DNA of 64,000 bases, taken from Gammaproteobacteria bacterium. GTDB taxonomy: Bacteria; Pseudomonadota; Gammaproteobacteria; Ga0077536. Both the position numbers and the translations under genes were made by a program. The stretch lies in the NCBI GenBank assembly GCA_009692265.1, contig SHZM01000010.1, positions 1-64,000 of the forward strand, given 5' to 3'. The notes under the pieces were generated by a model. It saw only the letters and a program-made list of their open reading frames with translations. It searched no databases and was not told the origin of the DNA. The stretch's first letter is position 1; each line of letters begins with the position of its first letter. This document shows, one piece after another, positions 15,996-23,027 of this stretch.

Positions 15996-17060
15996 ATGTT
16001 CGTCAAGAATTGTTGGTATTGCGCGGGCTGGGACTACGAATTGAGCCAGGGTAGGTGCGCCCTGCTCGCGCGCCGCCTCGCGGGCGAAGCAGTGGTGTTG
16101 TATCGCAAACTCGACGGCACGGTGGTCGCGTTTGAAGATCGCTGCTGTCACCGTCAGGCACCGCTGAGCAGGGGGACGAAGGAGGGCGATTCGCTGCGCT
16201 GCGGCTATCACGGCATGAAGTACGGACCCGATGGGGTGTGCACCGAAATCCCCGGCCAGACCATCATTCCGCCCAAGGCCCGCGTGCGCACCTACCCGGT
16301 GGTCGAGCAGGACAATTGGATTTGGGTGTGGCTGGGTGATCCGGCACTTGCCGATCCCAAGCACATTTGCTCGGCGGTCGGGCCTGGTGCGCAAGGCTGG
16401 AACATAAAAACGTCCAAAGTATCGATCAACACCAACTATCGGCGGGAAATTGAGAACCTCATGGACCTCAGCCACGTCGCCTGGATTCATCGTGACACCT
16501 TGGGCGGCTCGATGGCATGGGTCGAGGCCAAGCTCAACCACACCCCCATTGAACGTGGGATCAATACCGAGTTCTGGATGCCCGAAGCAGCAGCACCCGG
16601 CTTCGCTAAGCATCTGTTTCCGCCGGAGGCAGTGTTCGATGCCCACGCCAATATCAATTTCACCCTGCCGTGCAATTTTATAATGCGCTATCAAGTCTGG
16701 TCGCCGGGCACGATGAAGGTCGGTAAGGAAAACGGCCTATTATTGCTGGACAGCTGGAGTTCCCAGGCCGTGACCCCGCGCGATGAGCACTGGTGCGATT
16801 ACTACTATTCGTGGGGCCTGAGCGAGGCGACGGATTCGCCGGGCATGGTGGATCTTTTAGTGGAAGCGGCAAACGCCGCGTTCCTGGAAGACAAGGCCAT
16901 GCTCGAAGCGCAATACGAACGGCTGCGCGAATGTCCCGACGGCAACAAAATCGATATTAAGGCCGATACCGGTCCCAACAAGATGCTGTTCCTGGTGGAT
17001 AAATTGTTGGCCGAGGAAGCCGCGGTCACAGCGCCGAGGCAACAGAGTGCTCGCGGTTAA
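15996..17060 (+). CDS. Aromatic ring-hydroxylating / O-demethylating Rieske oxygenase (VanA-like)
   Basis: 354 residues from ATG 15996, chosen over GTG 15975 because TGGAGG stands 5 bases upstream. The Rieske domain has C50-x-H52 and C69-x-x-H72. The mononuclear iron site is in N-L-M-D157-L-S-H160-V-A-W-I-H165. Size and layout match type IA terminal oxygenases such as vanillate O-demethylase and phenoxybenzoate dioxygenase oxygenases, which need a separate FMN/ferredoxin reductase. None is nearby. It is the first gene of an operon whose next five genes encode a diiron monooxygenase, an unusual combination; substrate unknown. Confidence 0.85.
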   Translation: MFVKNCWYCAGWDYELSQGRCALLARRLAGEAVVLYRKLDGTVVAFEDRCCHRQAPLSRGTKEGDSLRCGYHGMKYGPDGVCTEIPGQTIIPPKARVRTYPVVEQDNWIWVWLGDPALADPKHICSAVGPGAQGWNIKTSKVSINTNYRREIENLMDLSHVAWIHRDTLGGSMAWVEAKLNHTPIERGINTEFWMPEAAAPGFAKHLFPPEAVFDAHANINFTLPCNFIMRYQVWSPGTMKVGKENGLLLLDSWSSQAVTPRDEHWCDYYYSWGLSEATDSPGMVDLLVEAANAAFLEDKAMLEAQYERLRECPDGNKIDIKADTGPNKMLFLVDKLLAEEAAVTAPRQQSARG

Positions 17061-17086
17061 TTGCGATCCCCAACCGAGATAGGCAC

Positions 17087-18586
17087 ATGGCATTACTAAA
17101 ACGCGAAGACTGGTATGACTTGGCGCGGACCACGAGTTGGACGCCGAGTTATGTTTCCGAAGAGGTGCTGTTCCCCGAAGAGATGAGCGGCTCGCGCGGG
17201 ATCCCGATGCAGGTGTGGGAGACCTACGACGAGCCCTACAAGACTTCGTATCCCGAATATGTGTCGATCCAACGCGAGAAAGATGCCGGAACCTATTCGG
17301 TCAAGGCGGCGCTTGAGCGAGCTGCATTCGTCGACAAGGCCGATCCCGGCTGGGTTAGCACGATGATCGCGCATTACGGCGCGATCCCCCTCGGTGAATA
17401 CCTGGCCAGCATCGGCGAAGCGCGCATGGCGCGATTCTCGAAAGCGCCGGGTAACCGCAACATGGCGGTGTTCGGGATGATGGACGAGAACCGGCATACC
17501 CAACTGCAATTGTTTTTTCCACACGCCAATATCAAGCGTGGACGGCAATGGGATTGGGCGCATAAAGCGCTGCGCACGAATGAGTGGGCCGCAGTGGCCG
17601 CGCGCTCCCTGTTCGACGACATCACCACCGCGCGGGACGCGATTTCGACCGCGATCATGCTGACATTCGCGTTCGAAACCGGCTTCACCAACATGCAATT
17701 TCTCGGCCTCGCCGCGGATGCGGCGGAAACCGGCGACCATACCTTCGCCTCCTTGATTTCAAGTATCCAAACGGACGAATCACGGCACTCACAGCAGGGC
17801 GGGCCGGCGTTGAAGATCCTGATCGAAAACGGCAAGCAAGCGGAAGCGCAGCAGTTGGTCGATGTCGCAATCTGGCGCTCGTGGAAACTGTTCTCGGTGT
17901 TGACGGGGCCGATCATGGATTACTACACGCCGGTCGCGGGCCGCAAGCTCTCGTTCAAGGAATTCATGCTCGAATGGATCGTGGGGCAGTTCGAACGCCA
18001 GCTATTGGATATGGGACTGGAAAAGCCGTGGTATTGGGACATCCTCATGCGCGATCTCGACTCGACCCATCACGGCATGCACTTGGGCGTGTGGTTCTGG
18101 CGGCGCACCGTGTGGTGGAATCCGGCAGCCGGGGTCACCCCCGAGGATCGCGAGTGGCTGGAAGCGAAGTATCCAGGCTGGAATAAAAACTGGGGCCGGT
18201 GTTGGGATGTGATCACCGACAATCTTCTCAACGGCCGGGAAGCGCTCACCCATCCAGAAACCCTGCCGTTGATCTGTCACATGTGCAATTTGCCGATCGC
18301 CTGCACCCCGGGCGATGGCTGGGATGGACAGGATTGGCCGTTGGAGCATGCAGGGCGGCTTTATCATTTTGGATCTGAAGTCGACCGCTGGTGTTTCGAG
18401 ATCAACCCGGATCAGTACAAAGGCCACCAAACCATCGTCGATCGTTTCCTCGCCGGTCTGATCCTCCCGCCGAATCTGAAAGGGGCGTTGAAGTACATGG
18501 GCTTGGCTCCCAGCGAGCAGGGGCAGGACGCGCATGGCTATGCCTGGATCGAAAAATTCCGCGCGGCGAAAGCGGCGGCGGCTTGA
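17087..18586 (+). CDS. tmoA: Toluene-4-monooxygenase-type diiron hydroxylase, alpha subunit
   Basis: 499 residues, the size of TmoA. The carboxylate-bridged diiron ligands fall at E104, E134, H137, E197, E231 and H234 (in D-E-N-R-H, F-E-T-G-F-T and D-E-S-R-H), the same numbers as in T4moH, and the active-site Thr is T201. It therefore belongs to the four-component (group 2) soluble diiron monooxygenases that hydroxylate aromatics or epoxidise alkenes in the cytosol. It starts 26 bp after the Rieske oxygenase. Substrate and regiospecificity cannot be deduced, so the symbol indicates family only. Confidence 0.93.
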   Translation: MALLKREDWYDLARTTSWTPSYVSEEVLFPEEMSGSRGIPMQVWETYDEPYKTSYPEYVSIQREKDAGTYSVKAALERAAFVDKADPGWVSTMIAHYGAIPLGEYLASIGEARMARFSKAPGNRNMAVFGMMDENRHTQLQLFFPHANIKRGRQWDWAHKALRTNEWAAVAARSLFDDITTARDAISTAIMLTFAFETGFTNMQFLGLAADAAETGDHTFASLISSIQTDESRHSQQGGPALKILIENGKQAEAQQLVDVAIWRSWKLFSVLTGPIMDYYTPVAGRKLSFKEFMLEWIVGQFERQLLDMGLEKPWYWDILMRDLDSTHHGMHLGVWFWRRTVWWNPAAGVTPEDREWLEAKYPGWNKNWGRCWDVITDNLLNGREALTHPETLPLICHMCNLPIACTPGDGWDGQDWPLEHAGRLYHFGSEVDRWCFEINPDQYKGHQTIVDRFLAGLILPPNLKGALKYMGLAPSEQGQDAHGYAWIEKFRAAKAAAA

Positions 18587-18595
18587 GCGTGCACG

Positions 18596-18856
18596 ATGGC
18601 CGCGTTTCCACTTCACTGCAATTTCCAAGGCGATTTCGTCTTACAGCTGATTCTCGTGGATTCCGAGGACACGATGGACGAAGCTGCGCAAAAATGTGCG
18701 TATCACACGGTGGGCCGTCGGGTCGCGCCACGGCCGGACAAAATTTTGCGAGTTCGTAAACACGGCGGCGACAGTTTTTTTCCGCGCGAACTCAAAGTCG
18801 CCGACACCGGGCTGCGGCCGACTGAAACGATCGACGTGATCTTCGCTGACAGTTAA
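18596..18856 (+). CDS. tmoB: Toluene-4-monooxygenase-type hydroxylase, gamma subunit
   Basis: 86 residues, typical of TmoB (84-88). The opening F-P-L-H-C-N-F-Q-G-D-F, the middle Y-H-T-V-G-R-R-V-A-P-R and the end G-L-R-P-T-E-T-I-D-V-I-F are family features. This ubiquitin-like fold subunit completes the (alpha-beta-gamma)2 hydroxylase. It lies 9 bp after tmoA and 7 bp before tmoC. Confidence 0.9.
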   Translation: MAAFPLHCNFQGDFVLQLILVDSEDTMDEAAQKCAYHTVGRRVAPRPDKILRVRKHGGDSFFPRELKVADTGLRPTETIDVIFADS

Positions 18857-18863
18857 CACGCGC

Positions 18864-19202
18864 ATGGCGTTCGAAAAAATTTGCACCCTCGAGGAGGTGT
18901 GGGAAGGCGAGATGGCGGGCTTCACGACCGCGAACGGCACCGAGGTTCTGTTGATTGGATTGCAGGATTACGTGGTGCGGGCGGTCCAACAGACCTGTCC
19001 GCATCAACAGTTCTCATTGGCGGACGGGATCCTCGATCGGCATGTCCTGACTTGCCGCGCCCACCTTTGGCAGTTCGATGTGCGCACCGACCGAGGGATC
19101 AATCCGAGTGATTGCGCGCTCGCCGTGTATCCCACCAAGGTCGAGGGCGACGACGTCTACATCGATGTCGCGCAAACTGCGCCGCTGCGCTCGCATAGCT
19201 AA
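18864..19202 (+). CDS. tmoC: Toluene-4-monooxygenase-type Rieske ferredoxin
   Basis: 112 residues. The Rieske cluster ligands are C45-P-H47 and C64-R-A-H67, with W69 just after, at the same positions as in T4moC. It passes electrons from an NADH reductase (TmoF in known systems) to the diiron hydroxylase. No tmoF follows in this operon, so the reductase must come from elsewhere. Confidence 0.92.
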   Translation: MAFEKICTLEEVWEGEMAGFTTANGTEVLLIGLQDYVVRAVQQTCPHQQFSLADGILDRHVLTCRAHLWQFDVRTDRGINPSDCALAVYPTKVEGDDVYIDVAQTAPLRSHS

Positions 19203-19217
19203 TTAAGGACTCGCCGT

Positions 19218-19526
19218 ATGTCTAAATTCGATGCGCTGTTGAAGAATAATCGAGTGGGCCCGGTGATGCGCGCCGGCGAAGTCGCGGAGGCGGTAAAAGA
19301 AGCCGCGGTGCTCGATAACCCTGACAAGCGTGTCACCATTGAAGACATGAACGCGTACCTCCGGATTTCGGCGGAGGGTGAACTCATTTTGACCCGGGCA
19401 ACGTTGGAAGAATGCCTCGGACGACCCTTCAAAATGCAGGAGCTTGAAGTGAATCTGAGTTCGTTTGCCGGCCAGATTGCCACGGGTAGCGATCGGTTTC
19501 GTTTCTACTTCAAGCACTCGCTTTAA
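19218..19526 (+). CDS. tmoD: Toluene-4-monooxygenase-type effector (coupling) protein
   Basis: 102 residues of the MmoB/DmpM/TmoD family: N-R-V-G-P-V-M-R near the start and [10 protein letters not shown] in the middle. It binds the hydroxylase over the active site and speeds O2 activation and coupling, without a cofactor. An AAGGA ribosome site precedes ATG 19218. Located between the ferredoxin and beta-subunit genes, as in tmoABCDEF. Confidence 0.9.
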   Translation: MSKFDALLKNNRVGPVMRAGEVAEAVKEAAVLDNPDKRVTIEDMNAYLRISAEGELILTRATLEECLGRPFKMQELEVNLSSFAGQIATGSDRFRFYFKHSL

Positions 19527-19541
19527 TGCAGAGCGTTGCGC

Positions 19542-20567
19542 ATGACTGATTCACCGCTACCGACACTGAAGACCTGGTCGTACTTATCCACCGGCGCGCG
19601 GCGGCGACCGAGCGAGTACGAGGTCGTCTCGACTGGTCTGCACTATCACACCCTGGATCAAAACCGGCCGTGGGAACTCGATCCGAACATTCCGATGGCG
19701 CAATGGTACAAGCGCTACCGCAATCAAAGCCCGTTACGCCATCCCGACTGGGATGCTTTTCGCGATCCGGATGAAATGATCTACCGCACCTATAACCTGG
19801 TACAGGACGGCCAGGAGAACTATGTCTACGGGCTGTTCGATCAGTTCAATGAACGCGGTCACGATCAGTTATTGGACCTGGAGTGGGTCAGATTTTTAGC
19901 CGACGCCTACACCCCGTCGCGCTATTTATTTCATGCGTTACAACTAGGCTCGGCCTATGTGCACCAAATGGCACCCGCGAGCACCATCACTAATTGCGCC
20001 ACCTACGCCACGGCGGATCATCTGCGCTGGGTGACCCACACCGCGTATCGCACCCGCGAGCTTGCGAACGCGTTCCCGGGGTTGGGCTTTGCTGAGTGTG
20101 AACGCGAGCGCTGGGAAACCGATCCGCGCTGGCAGGGGTTTCGCGAGCTAGTCGAGCAAGCCCTGGTGGCGTGGGATTGGGCGGAAGCGTTCACCGCGTT
20201 TTTTCTGATCGTGAAACCGGCGGTTGAGGAAGCCGTGCTGAACCAGCTCGGCGAGTTGGCGCGCGCGCACGGCGATACCCTGCTCGGTTTACTAACCCAG
20301 GCGCAAACCCGCGATGCTGAGCGTCATCGGCGGTGGGGGGTGGCGTTAGTCACGATGGCGTTGGAGCAGCCGGGTAATCGTGAAGTCCTTACGGGCTGGC
20401 TAGGTAAGTGGGTGCCACTGGCCGAGGCCGCCGTGGAGGAATTCTGCGCCGGATTCCCGAGCGACGGCCGGGCCGCCGCTCAGCGCGCGAAACACGCGAT
20501 GGCGAGCTTTCGGGGCAGTCTACTTCTCGCTGCCAGTCATCTGACTCAACCAAACCTTGATCAATGA
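19542..20567 (+). CDS. tmoE: Toluene-4-monooxygenase-type hydroxylase, beta subunit
   Basis: 341 residues from ATG 19542 (TTG 19536 is in frame but less likely). Beta-subunit hallmarks are Y-L-S-T-G-A-R-R-R-P-S-E-Y-E-V-V near the start and W-Y-K-R-Y-R-N-Q-S-P-L. It is structurally similar to the alpha subunit but lacks the iron ligands. It is the last gene of the operon; its final 48 bp overlap the convergent brnA-like antitoxin gene. A reductase gene (tmoF) would be expected next and is missing. Confidence 0.92.
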   Translation: MTDSPLPTLKTWSYLSTGARRRPSEYEVVSTGLHYHTLDQNRPWELDPNIPMAQWYKRYRNQSPLRHPDWDAFRDPDEMIYRTYNLVQDGQENYVYGLFDQFNERGHDQLLDLEWVRFLADAYTPSRYLFHALQLGSAYVHQMAPASTITNCATYATADHLRWVTHTAYRTRELANAFPGLGFAECERERWETDPRWQGFRELVEQALVAWDWAEAFTAFFLIVKPAVEEAVLNQLGELARAHGDTLLGLLTQAQTRDAERHRRWGVALVTMALEQPGNREVLTGWLGKWVPLAEAAVEEFCAGFPSDGRAAAQRAKHAMASFRGSLLLAASHLTQPNLDQ

Positions 20568-20720
20568 CTGATAGGCGACATCTTTCGCATTGGCCTGCGC
20601 TTTGATGCGATCCAGTAAATGCTTCGGCAGGCGCAGCGAGATAGTCTGGGTCGATGGGTGTAAATTCGGTAGCGCGACGAAATTCGTTTTTGCTGGGTTA
20701 AAATTAAGGCGTCGTGTCAT
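20520..20720 (-). CDS. BrnA/CopG-type ribbon-helix-helix antitoxin
   Basis: 66 residues. The C-terminal half I-S-L-R-L-P-K-H-L-L-D-R-I-K, then Y-Q-S-L-I-K-V-W-L is a typical ribbon-helix-helix DNA-binding unit of type II antitoxins. It lies directly downstream of a BrnT-like toxin remnant, the normal toxin-antitoxin order. Since the toxin is broken, this antitoxin is probably an orphan. Its 3' end overlaps the end of the facing tmoE by 48 bp, so it was likely inserted or retained right at the operon boundary. Confidence 0.75.
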   Translation of the reverse strand: MTRRLNFNPAKTNFVALPNLHPSTQTISLRLPKHLLDRIKAQANAKDVAYQSLIKVWLSQMTGSEK

Positions 20721-20774
20721 GCGTCGCCCGGAACTCCCGTTCCGCCGCTTCGCTGGCGAAGCGTGGCAGCCCTC

Positions 20775-20988
20775 TTAAGTTTTTTGGTCATACAGCGCCT
20801 CCTCCTTACGATGCATGTCACGCGCCGAAATGATGCGAACCAAGGTTCCTGATTTACGTAGCGTAAAAATTACAGTGAGCTTTCGATTTGCATCGGTTCG
20901 TCCCAACGCGCGCCATCGATTCTCGTCGCCAGAATGAACATCGTCCGCTGCCCCAGTCAAAGCCAACGATAGCACCAAAATCGATCAT
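20775..20988 (-). pseudogene. BrnT-like toxin remnant with internal deletion
   Basis: The C-terminal two thirds are intact BrnT: H-S-G-D-E-N-R-W-R-A-L-G, T-V-I-F-T-L-R-K-S-G-T and I-I-S-A-R-D-M-H-R-K-E. The normal toxin start, of the form I-V-G-F-D-W-D, is found just upstream in another frame (M-I-D-F-G-A-I-V-G-F-D-W, from ATG 20988). The expected 30 or so intervening residues, including K-H-G-V, are absent. The remnant is best explained by an out-of-frame internal deletion. BrnT is an RNase toxin; this copy should be inactive. Confidence 0.65.
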
Positions 20989-21055
20989 GAATGTATAGTA
21001 GGACAATATACGCAACCAATTAATCGTCGTTCTTTGATCAACAGGAATGCCGTAC

Positions 21056-21710
21056 ATGTTGCTAGTGCGCGAGACCTTCCAAGACATGGGCATGCTGCCC
21101 GATGAAACAGCCTTCGGCGTGCTCGGCGAAGATAAACACCATAGTCTTCGGACTGAATCGCAATCCGCATTTAGCGTGGTCGCAACTGCCGGCGGGAACG
21201 CGATCATTGGTGTTGATCAATGATGATCTCGATGTGCCAATCAAACTCGACACGTTTAATCAGGAAGGCGCGGTGGTCGCCAAGAGCCTGGCGCGTCACA
21301 CGCTGTGTCACTGGGTGTTGCTTGATCTTGCGCCAGAGGGTCCACCGATCGCGCTCGGCGAATTCTCCGAAGGAGTGGCTGTGGGTGGAAAGCCTGGCCC
21401 CGAGGCCGCGCGCGGTACCCGGCAGGGAATCAATGAATACACCGGATGGTTCGCGAGCCGTGACGACGCGGCGATGAGGGGTAAATACTTCGGTTACGAC
21501 GGCCCGTGCCCGCCGTGGAATGATGAGGTGCCACATCGCTACGTGTTTACGCTGTTTGCGCTGAACGTCGCGAGACTTGATCTCGGCGGTTCGCGCGAAT
21601 TCGGCAAAGAAGATGTGCTGGCCGCGATGAACCGTGCACCCTGCCGGGTACTCGATCAGGCCTCGATTACCGGGCTCTTCGCGTTGAATCCGCGACTACG
21701 ACGATCCTAA
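21056..21710 (+). pseudogene. YbhB/YbcL-type phosphatidylethanolamine-binding protein, frameshifted
   Basis: The C-terminal 190 residues (frame from 21102) contain N-R-N-P-H-L-A-W, D-L-D-V-P, the H-W-V-L-L-D-L segment and G-Y-D-G-P-C-P-P-W-N-D, the PEBP ligand-site signature. The correct N-terminus is in a different frame from ATG 21056 (E-T-F-Q-D-M-G-M-L-P-D-E-T-A-F-G) and runs to about 21150. A single indel around 21137-21155 separates the two. The intact protein would be about 217 residues. It may be a sequencing error or an inactivated gene; function of the family in bacteria is not settled. Confidence 0.7.
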
Positions 21711-21840
21711 CCGGCACGCCTGATTGAACGAGTCAACGGGAGCCGACCACGCGGTCGCTGGAAACTCGGAGGACGCGCTGCTCCGTCAGGGCGGTGATAG
21801 AAGTGCCCGGAACCCGCACGCGCTATGTTAAATTCCCAGG

Positions 21841-22230
21841 ATGGATGCTCTGACGACTACTCTCGCCCAGGACCCGCGCATCGCCTATGCGTTGATGTTT
21901 GGTTCACGGGCGCGCGGAGAGGCTTCGAATACCAGCGATTTGGACGTCGCGATAGGCTTGGAACCCGGTATTCGCTTGTCTGCGCAAGAGTTGGGCGAAT
22001 TGATCGCGGATTTGGAACGCGATAGCGGTCAGGTGATCGATCTTGTGCTCTTGGACGACTCGCCGCCTGCGCTGGCCTATCGAATTTTCGCGGACGGTCA
22101 CCTCCTCGCAAAGCGCAATCATGACGCGTTCGTCGCGCGCAAAGTACGCGCAATTCTTGAGTACCTCGATTTCGCCTCGTTCGAAGCGCGCTGTGCCCAG
22201 GGTGTTTTAAAAGCAGCCGCGAATGGTTGA
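21841..22230 (+). CDS. mntA: MntA-type minimal nucleotidyltransferase antitoxin
   Basis: 129 residues. The nucleotidyltransferase motif G21-S-R-A-R-G with D33-L-D35 is intact. In the type VII MntA-HepT systems, MntA transfers AMP to a tyrosine of the HEPN toxin and silences it. It precedes hepT with an 8-bp overlap, the canonical order. The 130 bp upstream of ATG 21841 hold no gene and probably the promoter. Confidence 0.88.
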   Translation: MDALTTTLAQDPRIAYALMFGSRARGEASNTSDLDVAIGLEPGIRLSAQELGELIADLERDSGQVIDLVLLDDSPPALAYRIFADGHLLAKRNHDAFVARKVRAILEYLDFASFEARCAQGVLKAAANG

Positions 22231-22660
22231 TTCAGCACTATTAGCCGCCAAAATCGCGATGATTCGCGATGCCGTCGCGCGGATCTCCGCGGTTCTGCCT
22301 GGTACTTTTGACGAATTCCAACACGATCGAACCTCCCGCGAAGTCATTGCCCTGAATCTGTTCGTCGCAATTCAAGAATGCGTGGCGCTGGCGTCGCACC
22401 TGCTGGCTGATGCGGGTTGGGGCACCCCAAAGACTTATGGGGAATCGTTCACCGCACTTGCTGAACACGGAGTCCTGGATGCCCAGTTCGCGGCTCGCCT
22501 GCGCGCAGCGGCGGGTTTGCGGAATTTGCTCGCGCATCAGTACGGCGCAGTCGACTTCCAACGCTTGTTTGAATTTGCGAGTTCTCGCGCAACAGATCTG
22601 ACTGCGTTCTGCGCGGCGGTCGCCACCTGGAGCCAGGCGCAGCGTGCTGATTCGACATAA
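22223..22660 (+). CDS. hepT: HepT-type HEPN RNase toxin
   Basis: 145 residues, all-helical HEPN/DUF86 domain. The RNase motif is R100-x4-H105 and is followed by Y107 (R-N-L-L-A-H-Q-Y), the tyrosine that MntA AMPylates in characterised systems. Both catalytic residues and target tyrosine are intact, so the pair looks functional, unlike its damaged neighbours. It overlaps mntA by 8 bp. Confidence 0.88.
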   Translation: MVDSALLAAKIAMIRDAVARISAVLPGTFDEFQHDRTSREVIALNLFVAIQECVALASHLLADAGWGTPKTYGESFTALAEHGVLDAQFAARLRAAAGLRNLLAHQYGAVDFQRLFEFASSRATDLTAFCAAVATWSQAQRADST

Positions 22661-23027
22661 CCGCCCGCCGTGCGAGCTGCCCTGTTGCAAGGAGATCGAA
22701 TTGCTCGAAATCAAACAGGCAAGTTGGTAATTGGGGGTACTCATTTTTTTTCAGGGTCATGCGGAGGCTTGCAGTGCGGGCTTTCGCGGGCTACCGCCGA
22801 GGTGGGGGCGTGCGCCGTGCACCTTTACCGGATTTCTATTGTGGTGCTCACGCGCCTGAAGGGAGTAAGTCCTGGCTAGCCGCGTCGCTACAAGCAAACC
22901 AGTGCAGGTGACAAGAAACGTTGCGAAGTCGCAGTCAACGGCACCCTGGGACATGCGTGCGACCACGCCGATATTCGTTAGGCGCTACCCCGGCATGAAA
23001 CACCGGTCCGACGTTCTATTCCTGAGG
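22661..23027. other. Intergenic stretch between hepT and the RHS gene
   Basis: About 370 bp with no convincing frame on either strand. Since the RHS gene ends at 23028 on the minus strand, this is where an immunity gene could lie, but I see none. Confidence 0.4.

Noticed and set aside
15594-16694. 366-residue minus-strand open frame
   Set aside because: It is mostly antisense to the Rieske oxygenase gene, whose cofactor motifs are clear; the frame has no recognisable domain.
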